Shown here piece after piece: positions 5,931-13,502 of a stretch of 14,405 nucleotides of DNA (its first letter is position 1; every line of letters begins with the position of its first letter). A program made the translations under genes and the position numbers. The DNA is from Bacillus sp. ISL-7 (GTDB lineage: Bacteria; Bacillota; Bacilli; Bacillales_B; DSM-18226), in NCBI RefSeq assembly GCF_018613065.1, contig NZ_JAGGQW010000108.1, positions 1 through 14,405 on the forward strand. Direction: 5' to 3'. Under the pieces are notes generated by a model. The model had not been told where the DNA came from and searched no databases. It saw only the letters and a program-made list of their open reading frames with translations.

Positions 5931-8462
5931 TTAAAATGTTTTAAAACTCTCAATTAACTTATTAAACTGTTCTACTTCTTTTCGAATACTAATGGTTGGC
6001 TCCCATGAATTGATAAGATTGATCGCCTTTAGATTTGATTTTAGCGCTTTTGTATAATCTCCTTTGTGTGATAACAATTGGGCCATCCCATAATGATAAT
6101 AAATTAACTCAATTTGATTCGCCTTATTTTTGTCAAAGAGAATATGATCAAAAGCTGCTTTTGCCTTTTCGAATTCGTCACAATTCACATAGGCGACACC
6201 AAGATGAAAATAGGCTTCAATTGTTTTTTCACCACCATAGATTGAGCTGATTTCGTTGGCCGCTTCGTATAATTGGATTGCCTCTTCAAAATTTCTGTGC
6301 AATAAGCATAGGTCTCCTCGTACTAATAAAACTCGATGCTGAATAATAGATGTAGTCTGTACATCTTTTAGTTTTTCTAAAATAGCTTCCGCTTTCTCAC
6401 GTCTGTTTGCTATTAAAAAAAGCCGCGATTTTAAGGCAAGTCCCCAAACCGTTAAGTCGTAAACATCCGTATGATCAGAATTTAAATGCTCGAGTATTTG
6501 AAGACCGGCTTCGATTTGTTGAAGGGCTCCGTCCAAATCATTGACTTCTATAAGTGCCCAACCTAAGGTATCAATTCTAAAAAATGCTTCAAGTATTTTT
6601 CTTTCTAATTGATTGGCATAATCAGCGGCTTTTAGTCCATATTCGATTCGTAATGGCAAGTTAATCCGACTTAAAAAATGACTTATCCGGGTGATAAGTT
6701 CAATTAATAGCTCCTTTTTATTAGCTTGACTTGACCATTCTAAAACCTTAAGGATGTTCGGCCATTCCTTCTTAACTTGCTCCAAGTCACGGCCGAGAAG
6801 ATAACTCCAATAAATAGAATTTGGCTGTTCTCGTTTTAAATGTGTTTCTAAGTATTGAGTATAATAATGGCTCCATCGAATGCGCGCTTCCTTTTCAAAA
6901 TTTTGATTCTCAGACAAGTTTTGTTCGCCATAAGCTACGACAGTTTGATGTCCGAAATAATATAAAATCCCTTTAACACTTTCCGGCTGAATTAGGGCAT
7001 AGGTCCGCATTTGTTCAACCGCATAATGAAACTCTCGAACATCTAATCCCGCAGCTGCAGCCCAGCTCTCTTCATCAGGAGGTTTGCTGAAAAAGCATAG
7101 CACTTGCCACAGTCGCTGGGTACTTTCATCACATCGTTTCCATGTACGCCCGAAGAGGAAGTCAAAAAGTTCTAACAGGGAGTAGCCCGCTTTGCCAAGC
7201 TCGTGAATTAGTTGCTGGGCTGGGATGTCAACATCCGAAATATACGCTATGCTTAGGGCCATCGCTTTAGGATTTCCAGCCGTTGCTAAAATTAACTGAT
7301 GCTTGATTTCAGGGGATATCGTTAATAACTGTTCGATTTTTTCTCGTTTCTTTGGAGAATTACATGTTTTTAAGTAACGATGTTTTTCATAAGAAAGAAA
7401 GTCAAGAGCTTCCTCTTTTTCAAGGCCTTTAAGCTGAGTGGTTACCATTTCCCGAAAGGCATCCCTATATCTTAGATTTAAGTTCTCACGAGATGTAAGG
7501 ATGACCTTAACACCTTGAGGAAGGTTAGTAATGAATTCGTGTATTTCACTTTCGGCGGTATCGATGCTGTCTACAATAAGCAAAACAGGTTCATTCCTGG
7601 AATAATGAGCTAGTGCATTACGGACAACAAACCGTTTTTCATTAATCGATTTATCTATTTGTTCAACACGTCCGAGTTGGTAAACAATTGTATTTAAAAA
7701 ATCACTAAAGCTTAACCCTTTCCAATCAGCACTAACCCAGATGATACATTTAAATGTTGGACAATCTATGCCAACTTTAACAGTATCTCCATAGGGGTCC
7801 CCAGCACAGGCATAGGCTACCTCAAGAGCAATTGTTGTCTTTCCCATACCAGCCCATCCGGTAATTAAACAAACTGGTGAATGAGAAAGAAGCCACTGAC
7901 GGATTGCTTCCACATCCAATCTCCGTCCGATAAAGTTGCCTGTCCAGCGTGTTGACAAATTATGCGTTAATGGTTGTTCTTGATATGTATTCGTGTCACT
8001 GTCTTGTAAATAGTGAAACAATCGTTTCACTACTTTTTCAATATCTTCATCAAGAGGTGCACCGAATGACTTATCATTTCGTAACGTTTTTGCTTTTTTA
8101 AGACATGACGTTACCCATATAGGTAAAGCAGGTTTGATAACAGGTATCGTAGTGGTCTCGAGTAATTTTGTAAACCATTCGATATTCATATCCGTTTTTT
8201 CAAGAATAATCCAGAGAATCCCGAAAAGCTTTCCGTCGTCAATCCGGCCGGGAATATATTTTGCGCCCATTTGTCCAATCCAGCTTTTAATCGTGTTGGA
8301 AGAGACACCTAGCTGGTAAGCAAGTTTATCTAAATAAGACTGTCCTGATGGATTATTTTCATTTTTTCTTCTTTGAATCTTATAATCAGGATGGAGTTTT
8401 AAGGACTTAACCCCAGAAGATAACAGTTCAGCGAAATTTTTCTGATCTTCAAGTTCAGCCAT
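5931..8462 (-). CDS. gutR: GutR, ATP-dependent STAND/TPR activator of the glucitol operon
   Basis: This 843-residue protein is a STAND-type regulator. An N-terminal helix-turn-helix (about 43-65, LAYQLGVSSNTIKSWIG) should bind DNA. An NB-ARC-like ATPase core follows, with Walker A GWAGMGKTT (202-210), Walker B LLIVDSID (294-301), a TSR sensor (323-325) and a GNPKA motif near 395. The C-terminal part from about 600 is helical with tetratricopeptide-like repeats that likely sense the inducer. The identification rests on this layout, a length close to B. subtilis GutR (about 830 residues), and the divergent gutB, gutP and kinase genes. In B. subtilis, glucitol makes GutR bind ATP tightly and activate gutB; the same role is inferred here. 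The start ATG 8462 is preceded by AGGAGGTGGG at good spacing. All key motifs are intact. Confidence 0.92.
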   Translation of the reverse strand: MAELEDQKNFAELLSSGVKSLKLHPDYKIQRRKNENNPSGQSYLDKLAYQLGVSSNTIKSWIGQMGAKYIPGRIDDGKLFGILWIILEKTDMNIEWFTKLLETTTIPVIKPALPIWVTSCLKKAKTLRNDKSFGAPLDEDIEKVVKRLFHYLQDSDTNTYQEQPLTHNLSTRWTGNFIGRRLDVEAIRQWLLSHSPVCLITGWAGMGKTTIALEVAYACAGDPYGDTVKVGIDCPTFKCIIWVSADWKGLSFSDFLNTIVYQLGRVEQIDKSINEKRFVVRNALAHYSRNEPVLLIVDSIDTAESEIHEFITNLPQGVKVILTSRENLNLRYRDAFREMVTTQLKGLEKEEALDFLSYEKHRYLKTCNSPKKREKIEQLLTISPEIKHQLILATAGNPKAMALSIAYISDVDIPAQQLIHELGKAGYSLLELFDFLFGRTWKRCDESTQRLWQVLCFFSKPPDEESWAAAAGLDVREFHYAVEQMRTYALIQPESVKGILYYFGHQTVVAYGEQNLSENQNFEKEARIRWSHYYTQYLETHLKREQPNSIYWSYLLGRDLEQVKKEWPNILKVLEWSSQANKKELLIELITRISHFLSRINLPLRIEYGLKAADYANQLERKILEAFFRIDTLGWALIEVNDLDGALQQIEAGLQILEHLNSDHTDVYDLTVWGLALKSRLFLIANRREKAEAILEKLKDVQTTSIIQHRVLLVRGDLCLLHRNFEEAIQLYEAANEISSIYGGEKTIEAYFHLGVAYVNCDEFEKAKAAFDHILFDKNKANQIELIYYHYGMAQLLSHKGDYTKALKSNLKAINLINSWEPTISIRKEVEQFNKLIESFKTF

Positions 8463-8537
8463 AGTACCTACCCACCTCCTAATATTTTATTTTACCAATA
8501 GATCTCTTTTTGTATATGAAAAACTAGTAAGTAAAAG

Positions 8538-8565
8538 GTACAGCGTTACTGTACTTTTATACAGT
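8538..8565 (+). promoter_or_regulatory. Likely GutR operator: three GTACAG/CTGTAC half-sites
   Basis: GTACAG (8538-8543), ACTGTAC (8548-8554) and TACAGT (8560-8565) form two overlapping inverted repeats sharing the central half-site. The block ends 12 bases before the gutB -35 box, the place for an activator that touches polymerase. B. subtilis GutR is known to bind an imperfect repeat upstream of the gutB promoter; equating this block with it is an inference from position and symmetry. It also lies about 75-105 bp from the gutR start, so it could serve autoregulation. Confidence 0.7.
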
Positions 8566-8577
8566 CTAAAAAGCTAC

Positions 8578-8603
8578 TTGACCTTTGGATAAGCATGTAG
8601 AAT
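8578..8603 (+). promoter_or_regulatory. Probable gutB promoter with short spacer
   Basis: TTGACC (8578-8583) is a good -35. The best -10, TAGAAT (8598-8603), is only 14 bases away; at the normal 17-base spacing there is only AATTAA. A short spacer explains why the promoter would need an activator. I recall an unusually short spacer reported for the B. subtilis gutB promoter, but I cannot check this. Confidence 0.55.
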
Positions 8604-8773
8604 TAACCTTGTAACAGAGGAATCTGAAATGTATGCACTTACATCGCGGCACTAAGAGGCATCATCGTCAACAAGAGCAGAATAAATGGATGTACTTTGT
8701 CAAAACAAGATGAAGTTATCAAAATGATTTTAGTCATGTATAAACAAGTCTGATGAAAGAAAGGAAATTATCG
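8604..8773 (+). other. Long gutB leader with mini-ORFs
   Basis: The presumed 5' leader is about 165 bases. It holds an eight-codon frame (ATG 8629 to TAA 8655, MYALTSRH) with AGAGGA before it, and a 13-codon frame at ATG 8688. A third frame ends LSKQDEVIKMILVMYKQV just before gutB but lacks a start codon. None is clearly functional. The stretch may be an untranslated leader or the scar of a small lost gene. Confidence 0.35.
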
Positions 8774-9835
8774 ATGAATAACACAATACCGAAAAACATG
8801 AAAGCAGCTGTTATGCACAGCATGAGAGAAATTAGCATTGAAACATTGCCTATACCCGAAATCAACCATGATGAAGTTTTGATTAAGGTCATAGCCGTTG
8901 GAATTTGTGGTTCAGATTTACATTATTATACCCATGGCAGAATTGGCAAATACATTGTGGAGAAGCCATTTATCCTCGGTCATGAATGCTCAGGTGTGAT
9001 TGCCGCTGTTGGGTCGTCTGTAAATCAATTTAAAGTTGGTGATCGCGTGGCGGTCGAACCAGGTGTAACCTGCGGACATTGCGAAGCGTGTAAAGAGGGC
9101 CGTTATAACCTTTGTCCAGATGTACAATTTTTGGCAACACCACCGGTAGATGGTGCGTTTGTCCAGTATATAAAAGTGCGCCAAGACTTTGTATTTTCGA
9201 TTCCAGACTCGCTTTCCTTTGAAGATGCTGCCTTAATTGAACCTTTTTCTGTTGGTATTCATGCAGCGAATAGAACAAATCTCCAACCCGGATCAACGAT
9301 TGCGATTATGGGAATGGGCCCAGTTGGGTTAATGGCTGTTGCTGCTGCCAAAGCATTTGGGGCAGGCACCATCATCGTGACTGATTTGGAGCCGTTACGA
9401 CTTGATGCTGCAAAAAAAATGGGTGCAACTCATGTGATCAATATTCGTGAACAAGACGTTCTCCATGAAATCTCTTGTATTACCAATGGCAGAGGAGTTG
9501 ACGTTGCTTGGGAAACAGCTGGAAATCCAGCATCGCTACAATCTGCACTAGCTTCTGTGCGCCGTGGTGGAAAACTTGCGATTGTCGGTTTACCTTCGCA
9601 AAATGAAATACCGCTTAATGTCCCATTTATCGCTGACAATGAAATTGATATTTATGGCATTTTCCGATATGCAAACACGTATCCAAAAGGGATTCAATTC
9701 CTCGCTAACGGTATCGTTGACACTAAGCATCTTATAACAGATCGCTATTCATTAGCTGAAACACGTGAAGCGATGGAACGAGCACTCAATTTTAAAAATG
9801 AATGTTTAAAAATTATCGTCTATCCAAATAACTAA
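8774..9835 (+). CDS. gutB: GutB, zinc-dependent sorbitol (glucitol) dehydrogenase
   Basis: GutB oxidises D-sorbitol to D-fructose with NAD in the cytoplasm. It is a 353-residue medium-chain zinc dehydrogenase. Catalytic zinc ligands are visible as C45 (GICGSD) and H70-E71 (GHE). The structural zinc has four cysteines at 100, 103, 106 and 114. The nucleotide-binding glycine motif is GMGPVG at 180-185, with acidic D204 pointing to NAD. The sequence is very close to B. subtilis GutB as I remember it, from the N-terminus through the long shared block VAAAKAFGAGTIIVTDLEPL. I choose ATG 8774, preceded by AAAGGA at eight bases, rather than ATG 8753; it gives the family's usual length. gutP follows after about 290 bases. 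Confidence 0.95.
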   Translation: MNNTIPKNMKAAVMHSMREISIETLPIPEINHDEVLIKVIAVGICGSDLHYYTHGRIGKYIVEKPFILGHECSGVIAAVGSSVNQFKVGDRVAVEPGVTCGHCEACKEGRYNLCPDVQFLATPPVDGAFVQYIKVRQDFVFSIPDSLSFEDAALIEPFSVGIHAANRTNLQPGSTIAIMGMGPVGLMAVAAAKAFGAGTIIVTDLEPLRLDAAKKMGATHVINIREQDVLHEISCITNGRGVDVAWETAGNPASLQSALASVRRGGKLAIVGLPSQNEIPLNVPFIADNEIDIYGIFRYANTYPKGIQFLANGIVDTKHLITDRYSLAETREAMERALNFKNECLKIIVYPNN

Positions 9836-10123
9836 CCTGTGCTAATGGATGAATATTTCCGACACTTAGGCTAAAGTACTCGCCTTTTAATTAGTAATAA
9901 GTCTAATTCTCTTGGAGCGGATTTAATCATTATGGTTAATCCGTTTCCAGTTCTATCTTTAAAAGATTGTAAATGAAGAGGAACGTTGATTAAGGTTCAA
10001 AAACCAAGGCATTACTTTTTTGTAGGAAGAGGAATTGAGAGATTGGTTTGGCATCCCCAACTTATCGACTTGAATACTTCCAATGAAATGTAAAAATGAA
10101 AACGGATTCCGGAGGTATAAGTG
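9836..10123 (+). other. gutB-gutP intergenic region with hairpin and possible cre
   Basis: There is no gene in these 288 bases, which is long for an operon. A hairpin with one bulge forms between CGGATTTAA (9918-9926) and TTAATCCG (9936-9943); there is no clear T-tract, so mRNA processing or partial attenuation is more likely than full termination. TGAAAACGGATTCC at 10097-10110 matches the catabolite-responsive element consensus except at its last position. It lies directly before the gutP ribosome site GGAGG (10111-10115), where CcpA could block elongation. Both roles are inferred. Confidence 0.4.
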
Positions 10124-11518
10124 ATGATAGAAGCAGAACAATTACCGATAGTAAAGTCTAAAGACAACGAGAAAACTATTTCTAGTGCGGGTTTGTCCTG
10201 GTTAGAACGAATTGGATACGGACTAGGGGATATGTCATATAATATTGTGTTCCAATTTGTAAACGCGTATCTTCTATTCTATTATACGGACGTGGGTGGG
10301 ATTCATCCCTCGATGATCGCAACTTTATTTCTGGTCGTACGAGTTTTAGATGCGATTTTTGACCCCATTATGGGAGTTATTTTAGATAAGACCAACACGA
10401 GGTGGGGGAAAGCAAGACCATATTTATTATGGGTCTCACTGCCTTTTGCATTATTCACTTTCTTGTGTTTTACGACTCCTTACTTTGGACCAACTGGAAA
10501 CATTATCTATGTGTACATTACCTATATTTTACTCGGCATGTCCTTTAGTATGCAAACGATCCCAGTTAACAGCTTAACAGGAAGGATTACAAATGATGTC
10601 AAAGAAAGAACGGTATTAACGACAACACGTATGATATTGGTTTATATTGGAATCCTGCTTTCGATTGCATGTGCAACACCACTTGCTACAGCATTAGGTG
10701 GGGAGAACCAAGCATTTGGATTTCAGATGACGGCTTTAGCCTACGCGGTTGTCAGTATCGTTTTGAACCTTTTTAGTTTTTTTACAGTACGAGAGCGGAT
10801 TGTCCCGAAAAAAAGCGAGAAGCATGGGTTGAAAATGACTTTATCTGTTTTGTTTAAAAACAAGCCTTTGTTAATCCTTGCTTCATCATTTTTGGCGTTT
10901 GCCATTGGGTTTAATATTAAACTCAGTACAATGGTGTACTACTTTACGTACAATGTCGATCAAAAGGAATTAGTGTTCTTTGGAACTGTTTTATTTTTTG
11001 GTGCAGCGTTAATTAGTAACTTATTTATACCTGTATTTTCTGAAAAATGGGGTAGAAAGAATGTGATGATTATATCGGCCGCTATATCACTTATTTCGTA
11101 CATCGGGCTGCATTTTACTCCCTATTCTTCGATCACCTTCATTTTAATTTGGTTATTTGCTTCTGGATTCTTTACTACTCCATTGAATACGCTTGCTTGG
11201 GGTATGATTGCAGATTGTGTCGATTATGCTGAATGGAAAACTGGAGTTCGGGCAGATGGAGTTGTTATTTCCTGTATGAGTTTTACGAATAAATTAGGAG
11301 TTGCGCTTGCTGGGTCGTTCTCTGCCATTTATTTAGGGATAGCAGGATATGTCCCTAATGTAGATCAAACAGTAACTTCACTAAACGCTATTAAAAATAT
11401 GAACGCATTAATTCCAGGACTTTTTATTTTACTTTCCATCATCATCATCTGCTTTTATCCGTTAACGGAAAAAAGATATAAAAAGTTGATATTAGAACTG
11501 GAGCAAAGATCCAACTAG
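10124..11518 (+). CDS. gutP: GutP, glucitol permease of the GPH family
   Basis: GutP is a 464-residue membrane transporter expected to import sorbitol by cation symport. The sequence alternates about twelve hydrophobic segments with short loops. After the second segment it shows the glycoside-pentoside-hexuronide signature: DPIMG (80-84), then [16 protein letters not shown] ending at 103. Later segments include [10 protein letters not shown], a conserved loop of this family. Length and position between gutB and a fructokinase match B. subtilis gutP. I choose ATG 10124, eight bases after GGAGG, over the overlapping GTG at 10121. The reading frame is intact. No frequency or codon anomaly separates it from gutB. 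A different polyol or hexose substrate is possible but less likely given the neighbours. Confidence 0.88.
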   Translation: MIEAEQLPIVKSKDNEKTISSAGLSWLERIGYGLGDMSYNIVFQFVNAYLLFYYTDVGGIHPSMIATLFLVVRVLDAIFDPIMGVILDKTNTRWGKARPYLLWVSLPFALFTFLCFTTPYFGPTGNIIYVYITYILLGMSFSMQTIPVNSLTGRITNDVKERTVLTTTRMILVYIGILLSIACATPLATALGGENQAFGFQMTALAYAVVSIVLNLFSFFTVRERIVPKKSEKHGLKMTLSVLFKNKPLLILASSFLAFAIGFNIKLSTMVYYFTYNVDQKELVFFGTVLFFGAALISNLFIPVFSEKWGRKNVMIISAAISLISYIGLHFTPYSSITFILIWLFASGFFTTPLNTLAWGMIADCVDYAEWKTGVRADGVVISCMSFTNKLGVALAGSFSAIYLGIAGYVPNVDQTVTSLNAIKNMNALIPGLFILLSIIIICFYPLTEKRYKKLILELEQRSN

Positions 11519-11579
11519 AAGTAAATATCGAGATGTAATCTTTTCTGAATCATCCTAAAATTAGAATACGTAAAAGAGT

Positions 11580-12569
11580 GTGATAGCCTTGCAAAATAAT
11601 AGAAGTAGAAATTTTTCCGTTGTATGTGTTGGGGAGCTTTTAATTGATTTCTTTTGTACCGATATTGACGTTGATTTAATAGAGGGACATCAATTTTTAA
11701 AAAGTGCTGGCGGTGCACCGGCCAATGTATCAGCTGCGATTGCAAAATTAGGAGGAGACGCAGCGTTTAGTGGAAAAGTAGGAAAGGACCCGTTTGAATA
11801 TTTTTTAAAACAAACATTGAATACTGTAAATGTTGATACATCCATGCTTGTCATGGATGAGAAAGCAGCAACAACACTGACCTTTGTTTCATTAAAGAAA
11901 AATGGAGAGCGAGACTTTGTCTTCCATAGGGGAGCAGATGCTTTGTTAACAATGGAGGATATCGATCAAGATAAAATAAGTGAAGCGAAGATTCTCCATT
12001 TTGGTTCGGCAACGGCAATGTTATCTGATCCATTTTGTACAACCTATTTAAAGCTTATGTCCAATGCTAGGGATTTGGGTCAATTTATATCTTTTGATCC
12101 TAACTATCGCGGCGATTTATGGAAGGGAAGAGTCAATGAGTTTGTTACAATCACAAAACAGGCGATAGCTATAAGTGATTTTGTTAAGGTAAGTGATGAC
12201 GAGCTGGAGATAATCACAGGTACTAAAGATTATGAAGAAGGTGTTAACATCCTTCATGCAATTGGAGCAAAGATTATAGCGGTTACGCTAGGTAAAAGAG
12301 GAACACTCCTGTCTAATGGAGAGAGAAAAGAAATTGTAAAAAGCATTCCTGTTACATCAATTGATTCTACAGGAGCAGGAGACGCTTTTGTCGGTGCAAC
12401 CTTATTCCGATTGGCGAATACTGATCATAGTAAATCTATTAATAATGATTTTGAGCAGCTACGTGATATTGTGACTTTTGCGAATAAGGTTGGAGCTCTC
12501 GTTTGTACAAAAATAGGAGCGATTGAAGCATTGCCTTTTATTCAAGAGATAGAAAGTTCTTTGTTTTAA
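11580..12569 (+). CDS. fruC: PfkB-family fructokinase of the glucitol operon
   Basis: This ribokinase/PfkB sugar kinase (329 residues from the GTG) most likely phosphorylates the fructose released by GutB to fructose 6-phosphate. The substrate-side motif is [13 protein letters not shown] (41-53). The catalytic and anion-hole motif is DSTGAGDAF (262-270), with D268 as the base. DPNYR at 173-177 is also typical. It closes the gut operon as ydjE (fruC) does in B. subtilis. The start is uncertain: GTG 11580 has only a weak purine site, while TTG 11589 has AGAGTG upstream and would remove three residues. It begins about 60 bases after gutP. No strong terminator follows; an AT-only hairpin near 12590-12614 is the best candidate. 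Confidence 0.88.
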   Translation: MIALQNNRSRNFSVVCVGELLIDFFCTDIDVDLIEGHQFLKSAGGAPANVSAAIAKLGGDAAFSGKVGKDPFEYFLKQTLNTVNVDTSMLVMDEKAATTLTFVSLKKNGERDFVFHRGADALLTMEDIDQDKISEAKILHFGSATAMLSDPFCTTYLKLMSNARDLGQFISFDPNYRGDLWKGRVNEFVTITKQAIAISDFVKVSDDELEIITGTKDYEEGVNILHAIGAKIIAVTLGKRGTLLSNGERKEIVKSIPVTSIDSTGAGDAFVGATLFRLANTDHSKSINNDFEQLRDIVTFANKVGALVCTKIGAIEALPFIQEIESSLF

Positions 12570-12628
12570 AAGTATGAAGGAATTTAACAAAAATTAATAC
12601 AAAATTTTATTAATCTCTATTGTAAAAA

Positions 12629-12649
12629 TTGCTCATAATTTTGCTCATA
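12629..12649. repeat. Tandem TTGCTCATA repeat (arm-type site?)
   Basis: TTGCTCATA is repeated at 12629-12637 and 12641-12649, period 12. Short tandem repeats of this size commonly lie at the 3' end of tyrosine-integrase genes and in attachment-site arms, where the integrase N-terminal domain binds. Here no integrase gene is attached, so it may mark the end of an older element. Confidence 0.4.
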
Positions 12650-12747
12650 GACATTTTTTCTTCTGTTTTAAAATATTTTAAGTGAAAGATTAAAACCTAT
12701 AATATCAATGATTTTATAAAACTATGTATCTCTATTAAATGCCATGA

Positions 12748-12761
12748 TGAATGGGCGGCAT
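12748..12761. repeat. Right copy of 14-bp direct repeat bracketing the gut module
   Basis: This is an exact copy of the block at 5611-5624, same orientation, 7,137 bp apart. As at the left copy, a GGGGTTT-containing hairpin follows further downstream (GGTTTGTATAAACC at 12828-12841). The two loci could be related small-RNA-like units, or duplicated target DNA. Confidence 0.7.
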
Positions 12762-12899
12762 TATGAAATAATTCCTGGTCTAAAATAGGTTCACTTTCCC
12801 TTTGTCAAAAATGATAGAAGAGTATGGGGTTTGTATAAACCGCAGTGACTTGTTCTGCTTTTAGGAGGCTTTATTAGTTTTTTTCTTATTGTTAATCGG

Positions 12900-12919
12900 G
12901 GGGACAATTGGGGACAAAT
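12900..12919. repeat. Tandem GGGGACAA(A/T)T repeat (arm-type site?)
   Basis: GGGGACAATT (12900-12909) is followed directly by GGGGACAAAT (12910-12919). Repeats of GGGGACAA occur next to attachment sites and inside the 3' ends of tyrosine integrase genes in Gram-positive mobile elements. It lies about 135 bp to the left of the tRNA-like block, on the opposite side from the integrase stub. Confidence 0.5.
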
Positions 12920-13043
12920 TTGAGCAAACTGTTTCCTATAGCAAAATCTCAATTATATTAAGACTTATTGATATCCTTGTAATAACAATAATTAATTTCA
13001 TAATAAATCTGTTATAATCATAAAGTATATCCATCATTGACAG

Positions 13044-13080
13044 GGTTGAGGTCGGGGGTTCGAACCCCTCACAGGTCATA
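13044..13080 (+). other. tRNA 3'-end-like attachment core
   Basis: The block contains a full T-arm: a five-base stem of G (13054-13058) pairing with CCCTC (13065-13069 region), TTCGAAC in the loop, and AGGTC before it like a variable loop. Seven bases that would be the acceptor strand (ACAGGTC, 13071-13077) and an A follow. No D-arm, anticodon arm or 5' acceptor strand lies upstream, so it is not an intact tRNA. A tRNA 3' fragment next to an integrase end is the classical att core. The tRNA species cannot be named, and the lack of CCA is normal for many genes. Confidence 0.6.
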
Positions 13081-13093
13081 CTTAAGAAAGAGT

Positions 13094-13129
13094 CTTAATT
13101 CCTTGTATCTAAGGGGTTAAGGCTTTTTT
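13094..13129 (+). terminator. Intrinsic terminator after the att core
   Basis: An 11-bp stem with two G-U pairs (13094-13104 with 13111-13121) and a six-base loop is followed by GC and six T (13124-13129). It would stop transcripts entering from a tRNA-like gene on the left. Confidence 0.75.
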
Positions 13130-13170
13130 AGTATTTGTTTTATTGTCTTATGTTTATTTCTAGAAACTGA

Positions 13171-13192
13171 TTGGCATGCTTTTGGCATGCTT
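13171..13192. repeat. Perfect tandem TTGGCATGCTT repeat
   Basis: Two head-to-tail copies of TTGGCATGCTT (13171-13181 and 13182-13192) lie immediately after the stop codon of the integrase stub. Their location between the integrase end and the tRNA-like core is typical of integrase arm-type binding sites. Confidence 0.7.
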
Positions 13193-13195
13193 AAT

Positions 13196-13351
13196 TTATG
13201 ATCCAAATAAAGTTTTGTCTAATTTGTCTGAAGCATCTTTTTGCATATTAGGCATTAAGTGACCGTAAGTGTCCATAGTGGTTGTGATTTTAGAATGGCC
13301 CATTCTTTCTGATATCAATTTCATTGGTTCATTTTTTATTAATAAAATAGC
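13196..13351 (-). pseudogene. int: C-terminal stub of a tyrosine recombinase (integrase)
   Basis: Only the last 51 residues of a phage/ICE-type integrase remain: AILLIKNEPMKLISERMGHS, then KITTTMDTYGHLMPNM and a short tail ending LDKTLFGS. MGHSKITTT is the conserved GH box, and Y29 of the fragment (DTYGHL) is the catalytic tyrosine. The usual HTHA motif that should come just before AILL is missing, because the reading is cut near 13352 where the IS110 element begins. The orientation, with the gene's 3' end facing the tRNA-like core about 115 bp away, is the standard int-att layout. The protein cannot be functional. The rest of the gene may lie on the far side of the IS element. Confidence 0.85.
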
Positions 13352-13373
13352 ATTAAATTGTGAAATATTTCAC

Positions 13374-13502
13374 TTAAACTAAAGGGGCAGATTAGCATTC
13401 CTGTAGATCGTTAAATATCAGGTTTGAAAAAAATAGAGCCCCTCAGTAAGATAGGAGTATAGAGACCAATCTAACTCAGAGTCTTAAGGAGGAAGCCCTA
13501 AT
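13374..13502 (+). ncRNA. Candidate IS110 bridge RNA region
   Basis: IS110-group elements are known to encode, in the non-coding left end upstream of the recombinase, a structured bridge RNA that pairs with target and donor DNA. This stretch is the right place. AGGGGC (13383-13388) can pair with GCCCCT (13438-13443) to enclose a loop of about 50 bases, and further structure is possible downstream before the AAGGAGG ribosome site. The guide loops cannot be assigned without the right end and the target. Confidence 0.45.

Larger units (their letters stand above)
12570..13195. other. Gene-free integration hot spot
   Basis: There is no convincing gene in these 626 bases. The region instead holds, in order, three short recombination-like repeats, a tRNA-3'-end-like block and a terminator (each listed separately). 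A plus-strand frame around 12870-13015 is open and hydrophobic (LVFFLLLIGGTIGDKF), but it has no start site and looks like chance reading of AT-rich DNA. Confidence 0.6.

Noticed and set aside
5931..8462. Novel STAND antiphage defence gene
   Set aside because: Its HTH, NB-ARC and TPR layout would fit, but the divergent sorbitol genes and close match in layout to B. subtilis identify it as GutR.
13020..13080. Intact tRNA gene
   Set aside because: Only the T-arm and 3' end are present; the DNA upstream forms no anticodon arm, D-arm or matching 5' acceptor strand.
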